Counted from the first letter of the stretch, positions 1 to 6,819 are shown. The stretch: 7,566 nt of DNA from an uncultured Ruminococcus sp. (GCA_902783065.1 CACZPV010000199.1:1-7566), one strand, 5' to 3'. Notes: a model not told the origin generated them from the sequence alone. Numbers and translations are program-made.

Positions 1-716
1 AAGTTGCTGTCGGTCCTGATGATTATATCATTATTTCGGCGAATCCGATTCCCGGTAACGAAAAAATGGTCAGTACAGTAGTTAATGAACTTATGAAACA
101 CGGCTGTAAAATTGCATCAGAATCAATGTATGAGGTTCATGTATCAGGTCATGCATGCCGAGAGGAATTGAAAATAATACAGGGATTGACAAAACCGAAA
201 TATTTTATCCCAGTTCACGGAGAACAAAAGCATCTTGTTAAACATGCAGAAATCGCTATGAATATGGGAATGCCCAGAGAAAACATTTTTATCGGTGATA
301 TCGGCAATGTGGTTGAGATAAGCAAAAGCGGTATGAAGCAGCTTCCCAGTATTCCGGCAGGAAAGGTGCTGGTAGACGGTCTTGGTGTAGGTGATGTCGG
401 AAGCATTGTTCTTCGTGACAGAAAGCATCTCGGACAGGATGGTCTGATTGTTGTTGTTGTAGCGCTCGATGGTGCCACCGGAGAAGTAGTGGCAGGACCG
501 GATATTGTTTCAAGAGGTTTTGTATATGTCAGAGAAAGTGAACCATTGATGGAGGCTGCAAGAGATTCTGTGCTCAGGGCACTGGAAAGCTGTGACCGTC
601 AGGGAATCCATGAGTGGAGTGTAATAAAAAATACGATAAAAGATGAACTTTCCAAGGAACTTTATGATAAAACAAGAAGAAGCCCTATGATACTTCCAAT
701 TATTACAGAAGTATAA
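1..716 (+). CDS. rnj: Ribonuclease J, C-terminal part (5' end outside the window)
   Basis: RNase J is a cytoplasmic zinc-dependent metallo-beta-lactamase/beta-CASP nuclease with 5'-to-3' exonuclease and endonuclease activity in mRNA decay and rRNA maturation. The reading frame is open from base 3, and about 237 residues are present before the TAA stop. It begins near the end of the beta-CASP region with a SANPIPGNE motif. HVSGHA (bases 138-155) and PVHGE (from base 210) then supply the conserved late histidines of the family; the last histidines of the two motifs are 22 residues apart. The remainder matches the RNase J C-terminal domain, including the VLVDGLGVGDVGS segment and the terminal RSPMILPII signature shared with RNase J1. 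The N-terminal metal-binding HxHxDH motif lies upstream and cannot be seen. J1 versus J2 type cannot be decided here. No terminator follows, so read-through into gdpP is likely. Confidence 0.95.
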   Translation, partial: VAVGPDDYIIISANPIPGNEKMVSTVVNELMKHGCKIASESMYEVHVSGHACREELKIIQGLTKPKYFIPVHGEQKHLVKHAEIAMNMGMPRENIFIGDIGNVVEISKSGMKQLPSIPAGKVLVDGLGVGDVGSIVLRDRKHLGQDGLIVVVVALDGATGEVVAGPDIVSRGFVYVRESEPLMEAARDSVLRALESCDRQGIHEWSVIKNTIKDELSKELYDKTRRSPMILPIITEV

Positions 717-765
717 TTTGTGTCTGTACAGGGCAATATTTGATAGTGCGCAGATGATGCGCTTA

Positions 766-773
766 AGTAGGTG
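766..773 (+). promoter_or_regulatory. Ribosome binding site that sets the gdpP start
   Basis: AGTAGGTG matches the ideal AGGAGGTG at seven of eight bases. It lies 7 bases before the TTG at 781. The earlier in-frame TTG at 718 and the ATGs at 754 and 757 have no comparable site, so this motif favours the 781 start. Confidence 0.65.
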
Positions 774-780
774 TATAGGT

Positions 781-2760
781 TTGGGTAAACGAAAAAACAG
801 CATATTTATAACACCTTTATTTATTATATTTACTGCAGCAATGTTTATAATGGCTGTTGCTTCGTTTTGGTGGAACCATTATATATTTGTTGCGGAGCTG
901 ATATTGTCAATTGCAGCCATTGCAGCAGTATTTGTAAGCATGGTTAATTATAAAAAGTATCTTGCCAGAATTGTAACGGATGCTGCAAATTCTGCCGGGG
1001 ATATCAGTATTGAAAGAATAAATAAAATTGCTATGCCTGTTGCGGTTCTCGGAGAAAATAACGAGATCGTGATGGTAAATGATATGTTTCGCAAAAATCT
1101 GCTCAAAGACGGCGATCCTACCGGTGACTTTATCGAAGCTTTTCTTTCAGACAGTAATCCGGATTCCCTTTTTGATGAAAACGGAACGGATACTTTTATA
1201 GGCGGAAGATGGTATATTGCTTTTGCAGTGCGTTCCGGAGAAAGCCTTGTTGTATATTTTGTAGATGATAATACCTATAAGGTTAATTCCGATGAACTGC
1301 TGGATTCCAAACCGGCAGTTGCACTGATTTCTTTTGATAATAAGGAAGAACTGGAAAGAGATAGGGATGAGGGAGAAGCAAGCAGGATTATTGTGCTTGT
1401 GGAAAAAGCAATTGCTTCATGGATCGCAAAAACCAGCGGATTCTATAAGAAAGTTTCCGGCGGAAAATATCTTGCTGTGTTTGAAGAACGTAACATCAAG
1501 GAATTTATTGATGAGAAATTTAAGATTCTTGAGGAGATACGCCGTATCGAGATTGACGACAGAATGAATGCGACAATTTCAATCGGTATTGGCAGAGGAG
1601 GTTCTACATTCAAGGAATGTGAATCGTGGGCAAGACAGGCACTTGACATGGCACTTGGCAGAGGCGGCGATCAGGTGGCTGTAAAAAAAGGTGAAAGCTA
1701 TCAGTTTTTCGGAGGTCTTTCAAAGGGAATAGAGAAACGTGATAAGGTCAGAACACGAGTAATTGCTGCTACGCTGACAAATCATGTAAGTAACTGCAGC
1801 AATGTCATTATTATGGGACACCGTTATTCTGATCTGGACAGTGTTGGTGCCTGCATCGGTATGTGGAGTGCTATGGTAAAGGGACTGCACAGAAGTGCTT
1901 ATATCTGTATTGACAGACAGCAGACATTGGCAAAATCTCTTGTAACCAGCTTCGAAAAAGCAGGATTTGAAAGTATCTTCAAAAATGAAGATGAAGCATT
2001 GGATATTATTGATGATCATACTCTGCTGATAATAGTAGATACACATTCTCCTAATTTTATTGAATCCAAGGCAGTTTATGAAAAGTGCCGGAAGGTGGTT
2101 GTTATCGATCACCACAGAATGATGGTAAATCATATTGATAATGCGGTGGTGTTCTATCATGAGCCTTATGCTTCATCAGCCTGTGAAATGACGACAGAAT
2201 TGGTACAGTATCTTGGTGACTGTTCTATCAGCCGTCTTGAAAGTGAAGCGCTGCTTTCCGGAATTATGCTGGATACGAAGAATTTTGTTCTTCGTACCGG
2301 TGTCAGAACCTTTGAAGCAGCCGCATTCCTCAGAAGCAAGGGAGCGGATACTGTTGAAGTAAAACGTCTTTTTTCTAATTCAATTGATACATACAAAGTG
2401 AAATATAAGCTGGTCAGCGAAGCTGAGATATTTAATTATTGTGCAATTGCCTGCGCTGACAGCAGTACTCCTGATATTCGCATTGCATCTGCACAGGCAG
2501 CGGATGAACTTTTGGGGATAGAAAATGTCAAGGCATCGTTTGTGATGTACAAAACAGGCAGGACAGTCAATATATCAGCACGATCTCTTGGTGATCTGAA
2601 TGTACAGATCATTATGGAAGCACTTGGCGGCGGCGGACATCAGACGATGGCTGCATGTCAGATGGAAGGTATCAGTACGGAAGAAGCCAGAGAAAAGCTG
2701 CTTTCGATTATTAATGATCTTGAGATTAACAAAAAAGCAGATGATGATGAAAAAAAATAA
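781..2760 (+). CDS. gdpP: Cyclic-di-AMP phosphodiesterase GdpP (membrane DHH/DHHA1 protein)
   Basis: GdpP hydrolyses the second messenger c-di-AMP to pApA at the inner face of the membrane, controlling potassium/osmotic balance and wall stress. From the TTG at 781 the protein is 659 residues, as I recall for B. subtilis GdpP (YybT). Two membrane segments (about 7-31 and 34-55) precede a PAS-like domain (about 80-165), which binds haem in characterised homologues. A degenerate GGDEF domain follows (about 180-312), where the signature reads GGKYL, then the GRGGDQVA segment. The DHH domain has GHRYSDLDSVG (346-356), VDTH with Asp420 and IDHH (443-445). DHHA1 ends with GGGGH (616-620). All expected DHH metal ligands appear present, so it should be active. 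A longer form from TTG 718 (680 residues) is possible but has no ribosome binding site. The tail is rich in Asp/Lys and ends in an A8 run. Confidence 0.96.
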   Translation: MGKRKNSIFITPLFIIFTAAMFIMAVASFWWNHYIFVAELILSIAAIAAVFVSMVNYKKYLARIVTDAANSAGDISIERINKIAMPVAVLGENNEIVMVNDMFRKNLLKDGDPTGDFIEAFLSDSNPDSLFDENGTDTFIGGRWYIAFAVRSGESLVVYFVDDNTYKVNSDELLDSKPAVALISFDNKEELERDRDEGEASRIIVLVEKAIASWIAKTSGFYKKVSGGKYLAVFEERNIKEFIDEKFKILEEIRRIEIDDRMNATISIGIGRGGSTFKECESWARQALDMALGRGGDQVAVKKGESYQFFGGLSKGIEKRDKVRTRVIAATLTNHVSNCSNVIIMGHRYSDLDSVGACIGMWSAMVKGLHRSAYICIDRQQTLAKSLVTSFEKAGFESIFKNEDEALDIIDDHTLLIIVDTHSPNFIESKAVYEKCRKVVVIDHHRMMVNHIDNAVVFYHEPYASSACEMTTELVQYLGDCSISRLESEALLSGIMLDTKNFVLRTGVRTFEAAAFLRSKGADTVEVKRLFSNSIDTYKVKYKLVSEAEIFNYCAIACADSSTPDIRIASAQAADELLGIENVKASFVMYKTGRTVNISARSLGDLNVQIIMEALGGGGHQTMAACQMEGISTEEAREKLLSIINDLEINKKADDDEKK

Positions 2761-2763
2761 ACA

Positions 2764-2829
2764 GGAAGCTGATAAGCTGTGTTCAGACAATGTATTGATG
2801 CAGTACTGATCTGAGGATTACCGGCTTCC
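2764..2829 (+). repeat. Inverted repeat in the gdpP-rplI spacer (possible leader structure)
   Basis: GGAAGC at 2764-2769 is exactly complementary to GCTTCC at 2824-2829. In RNA the stem can extend by a U-G and a G-C pair. Inside the loop, TCAGA (2783-2787) can pair with TCTGA (2810-2814). The spacer is 99 bases and shows no clear promoter. The arrangement could fold as an rplI leader or be chance; no known riboswitch or ribosomal-protein leader is recognised. Confidence 0.25.
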
Positions 2830-2843
2830 GGAGAATAGTATAC

Positions 2844-2850
2844 AGAAGGG
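2844..2850 (+). promoter_or_regulatory. Ribosome binding site that sets the rplI start
   Basis: AGAAGGG ends 9 bases before the GTG at 2860 but directly abuts the ATG at 2851, which is too close for initiation there. It therefore supports the GTG start, which also gives the canonical L9 N-terminus. Confidence 0.65.
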
Positions 2851-2859
2851 ATGATTACA

Positions 2860-3306
2860 GTGAAAGTAGTACTTTTGCAGGATGTAAAGGGTTCGGGAAA
2901 AAAAGGAGAACTCGTTAATGTATCGGATGGATATGCCAGAAACTTTCTTTTTCCAAGAAAGTTGGCAAGAGAAGCCGATGCACAGGCAATAAATGAACTG
3001 AAAAACGCCGAACAGTCCAAAAAATATAAGGTTGAAACCGAAACAGCTCAAGCAAAAACCAATGCTGAAAAGCTGAATGGTCAGACATTGACGATGTATG
3101 GAAAAGCAGGTAAGGGCGGAAAATTGTTTGGTTCCGTAACCAGCAAGGAGATCGCTGCTGAATTGCAAAGAAAATTCGGTATCAGCGTGGATAAGAGAAA
3201 GGTAGTTATTGATAATGATATAAAGTCTTTCGGAACCTATAATTGCGAAGTAAAGCTTTATACTGGTGTATCTGCAAAGCTGAAGGTAATGGTTACTGAG
3301 GAATAA
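2860..3306 (+). CDS. rplI: 50S ribosomal protein L9 (bL9)
   Basis: L9 binds 23S rRNA near the base of the L1 stalk and helps keep the reading frame and ribosome spacing. The GTG start gives 148 residues beginning MKVVLLQDVKG, which is the family N-terminus and normal length; starting at the in-frame ATG at 2851 would add three atypical residues. The N-domain (about 1-50) has the GKKGE turn and the GYARNFLFP signature. A long charged helix rich in Lys, Glu and Ala follows, and then the C-domain with GKLFGSVTSKEIA and a final beta-rich segment ending in MVTEE. The gene sits between gdpP and dnaB, the same order as in B. subtilis (gdpP-rplI-dnaC). Nothing is missing or truncated. Confidence 0.97.
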   Translation: MKVVLLQDVKGSGKKGELVNVSDGYARNFLFPRKLAREADAQAINELKNAEQSKKYKVETETAQAKTNAEKLNGQTLTMYGKAGKGGKLFGSVTSKEIAAELQRKFGISVDKRKVVIDNDIKSFGTYNCEVKLYTGVSAKLKVMVTEE

Positions 3307-3326
3307 GCATAATATATTCAGAATTT

Positions 3327-3350
3327 CCCGCCCGCTTAGTGCGAGGCGGG
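3327..3350 (+). other. GC-rich stem-loop between rplI and dnaB
   Basis: CCCGCC (3327-3332) pairs with GGCGGG (3345-3350), and CGC (3333-3335) pairs with GCG (3341-3343), with one bulged A at 3344 and a TTAGT loop. This nine-pair stem stands out in an AT-rich spacer. It has no downstream U-tract on either strand (ATAATAAAC follows on the + strand), so it is not a typical intrinsic terminator. It may be a weak terminator, an RNA processing site or a stabilising 3' end for the upstream message. Confidence 0.6.
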
Positions 3351-3362
3351 ATAATAAACTAT

Positions 3363-3368
3363 GGAGGT
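3363..3368 (+). promoter_or_regulatory. Ribosome binding site for dnaB
   Basis: A perfect GGAGGT core lies 5 bases before the ATG at 3374 and only 2 bases before the tandem ATG at 3371. The spacing favours the second ATG. It begins 12 bases after the GC-rich stem-loop. Confidence 0.7.
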
Positions 3369-3373
3369 AAATG

Positions 3374-4747
3374 ATGAGTGATGATATGCGCTCTGTTTCG
3401 GTAGATGGACTTAATCTGCCGTACAGTGCCGAAGCCGAGCAGGCAGTTTTGGGTTCAATACTTCTTGACAGTGAATGTCTGACAACAGTGATGGAAATTC
3501 TTCCTACATCGAGTTTTTTTCATCTTTCTAACCATAAATCGATCTATCAGGCAATGATTGATTTGTTTACAGTCAGCAAGCCTGTTGATTTTGTTACCGT
3601 GCTGGAACAGCTCAGAAGTGAAAAAAATTTTGAGGAAAGCGGCATAAAAGGCTATATGCTTCAGCTTGCTGAAATTGTTCCTTCTATTTCAAGGGTATCG
3701 GAATACTGTGAAATTGTAAAAGAAAAATTTCTTCTCCGAAGTCTGATTATTGCTTCGAGAGAAGTAATTGATGAAGCGTCTTCGCCGAATGATAATGTCG
3801 ATAAACTGATTGATTCTGCCGAACAGCGTATCTTTGATATCAGAGATGATAAGAAGGTCAAGGGACTGGAAAGAATCAATCATGTTATCCTCGAAACCTT
3901 TGACAGACTGGATATGCTTAATTCTCCCGACAGCGATGCGTATAAAGCTCTGCCAACGGGGATTTCTTCTCTGGATAAAACAATTACCGGACTGAATCGT
4001 TCTGATCTGATACTGCTTGCCGCACGTCCCGGTATGGGTAAGACGAGTTTTGCACTGAATATAGCCCGTCATGTAGCTGTCAAAGCCAAAAAAAGAGTTG
4101 CTTTCTTTTCTCTGGAAATGTCAAAAGAACAGCTGGCATCCAGACTGCTTTCTACCGAAGGATTGATCGAGGGCACAAAACTCAGAACCGGAAAGCTTAG
4201 TGGAGATGAATGGACAAGACTGATCGAAGCCGGTGATATTCTGAGTAAAACCGAAATGTATCTTGATGATACCCCTGGTATAACAGTGCCTGAAATGAAA
4301 GCAAAGATCCGGCGGCTGAGAAGTGTAGATCTTATTATAATAGACTATCTTCAGCTAATGAAAGCGTCAAGAAGGATCGATAACCGCGTACAGGAGATTT
4401 CCGAGATTACGAGAAATCTGAAAATTATGGCGAAGGAATTTAATGTTCCTGTTATAACGCTTTCACAGCTCTCCCGTGCAAGCGAACAGAGAGCTGAACA
4501 TGAACCACAGCTGTCAGATCTCAGAGATTCCGGTTCTATCGAGCAGGATGCAGATATTGTGCTGTTTTTGTATCGTGAAGGATATTATCAAAGTACAAAA
4601 TCCGGAAATAATCCCGAAAATATTGACCTTAACAGCGGTCAGTGCATTGTTGCTAAAAACAGACACGGAGAAACCCGTTCGGTTCCTCTGCACTGGCAGG
4701 GAGAGTTTATGCGCTTTACGTCACAGGAGCTGAGCCGTGGAGAATAA
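3374..4747 (+). CDS. dnaB: Replicative DNA helicase DnaB
   Basis: DnaB is the hexameric ATP-driven helicase that unwinds DNA ahead of the replisome and binds primase (called DnaC in B. subtilis). The 457-residue product has family length. The N-terminal helical domain starts with the typical AEAEQAVLGSILLD segment (about 19-32) and a linker lies near 160-190. The RecA-like domain then has Walker A ARPGMGKTS (217-225), the catalytic glutamate in FFSLEM (Glu248), Walker B LIIIDYLQL (320-328), the LSQLSR motif, and RDSGSIEQDADIV. AKNRHGE near 427-433 carries the expected Lys/Arg that act on the neighbouring subunit's ATP. The P-loop, a frequent intein insertion point, is uninterrupted. The start is one of two tandem ATGs (3371 or 3374); spacing from GGAGGT favours 3374. 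The end overlaps tilS. Confidence 0.97.
   Translation: MSDDMRSVSVDGLNLPYSAEAEQAVLGSILLDSECLTTVMEILPTSSFFHLSNHKSIYQAMIDLFTVSKPVDFVTVLEQLRSEKNFEESGIKGYMLQLAEIVPSISRVSEYCEIVKEKFLLRSLIIASREVIDEASSPNDNVDKLIDSAEQRIFDIRDDKKVKGLERINHVILETFDRLDMLNSPDSDAYKALPTGISSLDKTITGLNRSDLILLAARPGMGKTSFALNIARHVAVKAKKRVAFFSLEMSKEQLASRLLSTEGLIEGTKLRTGKLSGDEWTRLIEAGDILSKTEMYLDDTPGITVPEMKAKIRRLRSVDLIIIDYLQLMKASRRIDNRVQEISEITRNLKIMAKEFNVPVITLSQLSRASEQRAEHEPQLSDLRDSGSIEQDADIVLFLYREGYYQSTKSGNNPENIDLNSGQCIVAKNRHGETRSVPLHWQGEFMRFTSQELSRGE
4725..4729 (+). promoter_or_regulatory. Ribosome binding site for tilS inside dnaB
   Basis: AGGAG lies within the last codons of dnaB, 7 bases before the GTG at 4737. Its strength and spacing support the GTG start and imply coupling to dnaB translation. 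Confidence 0.75.
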
Positions 4748-6122
4748 AATTACAGAAATTATTGAAAAGTATCATATGATTAGTAACGGCGATAAAATAG
4801 TCGTTGGTTTGTCAGGGGGTGCGGATTCCTGTGCGCTGCTTCATTTTCTAGCTTCGGTCAGAGAAAAGTACGATCTGACGCTGATTGCCTGTCATGTCAA
4901 TCATATGATCAGAGGTGAAGAAGCTGACCATGATGAGTATTTTACACGGGAACTTTGTTGCAGGATGAATGTGATATACCGATTATTGAAAATAAATGTT
5001 CCGATAGAAGCAGCTAAACGTAAAGAAGGTATTGAAAAATGTGCCAGAGATATCCGATATGATTTTTTTCAGCAAGTTGCACAAGAGGTTGATGCAAAAA
5101 TTGCTACTGCTCATACTGCATCGGATAACGCGGAAACAGTGCTGCTCAACCTTACGAGAGGAAGCGGCGTAAATGGACTTTGCGGAATACCGCCTGTTCG
5201 TGGGAATATTATACGTCCTTTGATTTCAGTTACCAGAGAAGAAGTGGAACAGTACTGCTGCAAATATCATCTTCATTATGTTACTGACAGTACCAATCTT
5301 ACTGATGAGTATACCAGAAATAAGATCAGGCATAGAGTTATACCTGTACTTAAAGAGGTAAACCCTTCTTTAATATCAAATATATCCAGAATGACGGAAA
5401 ATTTAAGGCGTGAAGCTGAATACCTTAACAAGGTTGCGGAAGGGATTTTGAAAGAGGCACAGATAAAATCAGGTTTTCCGGATAGTAATTCTTATTATAA
5501 AGCAGAAAAGCTTTACAGCTCGGGCGAAGCAATATTTGCACAGCTTGTTTTTCTGATGCTGAAACCGTTTGATATTATTCCGGAGGCACAACATATAGAA
5601 ATGGTCCGCCGGATATGCAAAACTTCCGGTGCCGTTCAGATTAAAGGAAATATTTTTGTCGTTTCAAAACAGGGGATCCTGCGTATAATACAAAAGGATA
5701 CGTTTGATAATAATGCTTGTATAGAACTTGGAAAGAATCATAATGTTGTTATAAATAACAAAAAAATTACACTTAAGCGGATCGGTATATCAGAATTTAA
5801 CAATGCTGAAAAAAATGCAAATTTTTTGTTTATTAATTCGGGAGATTGTGATACAATACCGTTTAGGGCTGTATTCAGATACAGAAAAAGCGGTGATTAT
5901 TTTTGCTTGCCCAAACGAAATGTGACCAAATCACTTAAAAAACTGTTTAATGAAATGAAGATTCCGTCTGAACAAAGAAATCGTATACTTGTGCTGGCAG
6001 ACGGAAATGATATAATATGGATAGAAGGGTTGGGATTTTCCGCCGGTTACCAGATAAGTAAAAAAACCGCAACGGTTTTGTGTCTGGAGATATCGGACGG
6101 CGGTATCGGAAAGGAAATTTAA
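4737..6122 (+). CDS. tilS: tRNA(Ile)-lysidine synthase TilS
   Basis: TilS uses ATP and lysine to convert C34 of tRNA-Ile2 (anticodon CAU) to lysidine, switching its identity from Met to Ile; it is cytoplasmic and normally essential. The product is 461 residues, close to B. subtilis TilS. The N-terminal PP-loop domain has VVGLSGGADSCALL (SGGxDS at 26-31), HVNHMIRG (53-60), TAHTASDNAET (124-134), DSTN (184-187) and RNKIRHRVIP (194-203). A helical middle domain follows. The C-terminal domain carries RKSGDYFCLP (383-392) and KSLKKLFNEMKIP (398-410), typical of the long TilS form. The GTG start overlaps dnaB by 11 bases and is supported by AGGAG at 4725-4729. hpt starts one base after the stop, the tilS-hpt pairing common in Firmicutes. 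No other GTG or ATG start fits as well. Confidence 0.95.
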   Translation: MENKITEIIEKYHMISNGDKIVVGLSGGADSCALLHFLASVREKYDLTLIACHVNHMIRGEEADHDEYFTRELCCRMNVIYRLLKINVPIEAAKRKEGIEKCARDIRYDFFQQVAQEVDAKIATAHTASDNAETVLLNLTRGSGVNGLCGIPPVRGNIIRPLISVTREEVEQYCCKYHLHYVTDSTNLTDEYTRNKIRHRVIPVLKEVNPSLISNISRMTENLRREAEYLNKVAEGILKEAQIKSGFPDSNSYYKAEKLYSSGEAIFAQLVFLMLKPFDIIPEAQHIEMVRRICKTSGAVQIKGNIFVVSKQGILRIIQKDTFDNNACIELGKNHNVVINNKKITLKRIGISEFNNAEKNANFLFINSGDCDTIPFRAVFRYRKSGDYFCLPKRNVTKSLKKLFNEMKIPSEQRNRILVLADGNDIIWIEGLGFSAGYQISKKTATVLCLEISDGGIGKEI

Positions 6123-6123
6123 A

Positions 6124-6663
6124 ATGAATCAGGACATTGAAAAAATTCTCTTTACAGAGCAGCAGATTTCCGAAATCTGTGATGAAATGGCAGAGAGAAT
6201 CAACAGTGATTACAAAGGAAAAAAAGTGGTTGCTGTTTGTGTTCTCAAAGGCAGTATAATGTTTTTTTCCGACCTGTTCCGCAGATTGACAGTGGACTGT
6301 AGTCTGGATTTTATGGCGGCATCAAGCTATGGCAGCGGTACCATTTCAGGCGGAACAGTAAAAATAACGAAGGATATAACTTCAGACATCGCAGGAAAAG
6401 ATGTTATTATTGTTGAAGATATTCTTGATACAGGCAATACACTCTCGTATATAAAAAAATATCTTGAATCCTATTCGCCCGCGTCAGTCAGGATATGTAC
6501 ATTACTCGACAAGCCTGAAAGAAGAACGGTAGAAGTCAAAGCGGATTATACGGGGAAAGTGGTAGGTGATCAGTTTATAGTCGGCTATGGTCTGGATTAT
6601 GATGAGAAATACAGAAACCTTCCTTATATCGGTGTGTTGAAGCCTGAAATATATATAAAATAG
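6124..6663 (+). CDS. hpt: Hypoxanthine (guanine) phosphoribosyltransferase
   Basis: This purine-salvage enzyme joins hypoxanthine or guanine to PRPP, giving IMP or GMP. The 179-residue length matches bacterial HPRT. Visible motifs are the PPi-loop LKGS (41-44), the flexible-loop SSYG (67-70), the PRPP-binding VIIVEDILDTGNTL (94-107) with its acidic pair Glu98-Asp99, Lys130 in LLDKPERR expected to contact the purine, and FIVGYGLDYDEKYRNLPYIG (151-170) forming the base pocket. The ATG start has AAAGGA 8 bases upstream, inside the end of tilS, and the intergenic gap is one base, so it is surely co-transcribed with tilS. Firmicute HPRTs are known to be inhibited by (p)ppGpp. No intrinsic terminator follows, so some transcripts may continue into ftsH. 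Confidence 0.95.
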   Translation: MNQDIEKILFTEQQISEICDEMAERINSDYKGKKVVAVCVLKGSIMFFSDLFRRLTVDCSLDFMAASSYGSGTISGGTVKITKDITSDIAGKDVIIVEDILDTGNTLSYIKKYLESYSPASVRICTLLDKPERRTVEVKADYTGKVVGDQFIVGYGLDYDEKYRNLPYIGVLKPEIYIK

Positions 6664-6694
6664 AAGACTGTAAACCGTATTTTTATAAACTCAT

Positions 6695-6775
6695 AACGGG
6701 AAAAAGACTTTTGATGCAGGATTTCGTGCAGGTCTGGAATTTACTGTAATTTTAAGTTATAATGATGTTCCCGTT
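6695..6775. repeat. 8-bp inverted repeat flanking the putative ftsH promoter
   Basis: AACGGGAA at 6695-6702 and TTCCCGTT at 6768-6775 are exact reverse complements separated by 65 bases. The predicted -10 box lies between them and the second arm falls at the expected transcription start. It could be a pair of sites for a regulator. However, one 8-bp pair in a spacer of this size is not far from chance expectation. Confidence 0.35.
6735..6763 (+). promoter_or_regulatory. Putative sigma-A-type promoter for ftsH
   Basis: A perfect TATAAT -10 box is at 6758-6763. The best -35 at 17-base spacing is TGGAAT (6735-6740), only three of six bases from consensus, so the promoter may need an activator. 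The expected start near 6770 gives a leader of roughly 48 bases before the TTG at 6818. The surrounding 154-base spacer is the longest in the window and AT-rich, as expected for a promoter region. Confidence 0.5.
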
Positions 6776-6800
6776 CCTCGATATCATGCAAAGCAATACT

Positions 6801-6819
6801 AAAGGAGTGACCATCACTT
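6801..6819 (+). promoter_or_regulatory. ftsH ribosome binding site with a start-site hairpin
   Basis: AAAGGAG (6801-6807) is a strong ribosome binding site 10 bases before the TTG at 6818. AGTGA (6806-6810) and TCACT (6814-6818) form a perfect 5-bp stem with a CCA loop, extendable by a G-U pair (6805/6819). The stem includes the end of the AGGAG core and the first bases of the start codon. It could modulate initiation, for example by masking the start or by shortening the effective spacing. Confidence 0.55.

Noticed and set aside
1720..2160. Open antisense frame of 146 codons within gdpP
   Set aside because: It lies opposite a strongly conserved DHH domain, lacks a recognisable domain and is best explained as a shadow of gdpP codon use.
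2851..2859. ATG at 2851 as rplI start
   Set aside because: The ribosome binding site abuts this ATG with no spacing, and it would add residues not found in L9; GTG 2860 fits both criteria.
2898..2912. A7 run in rplI as a programmed frameshift site
   Set aside because: It encodes the conserved GKKGE turn, no stimulatory element lies at the right distance, and the zero frame gives complete L9.
3689..4072. Open antisense frame of 127 codons within dnaB
   Set aside because: It overlaps the helicase linker and Walker A region, has no family resemblance and no credible ribosome binding site was found.
4476..4733. Overlapping + strand frame of 85 codons inside dnaB
   Set aside because: It covers the conserved C-terminal helicase motifs in another frame and its product resembles no known protein.
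6664..6710. Intrinsic terminator after hpt
   Set aside because: Only a 4-bp CCGT/ACGG pairing can be found, without a proper stem or U-tract.
6714..6749. Eleven-codon ORF in the hpt-ftsH spacer as a leader peptide
   Set aside because: No good ribosome binding site; it overlaps the -35 region of the putative promoter and would not be in the ftsH transcript.
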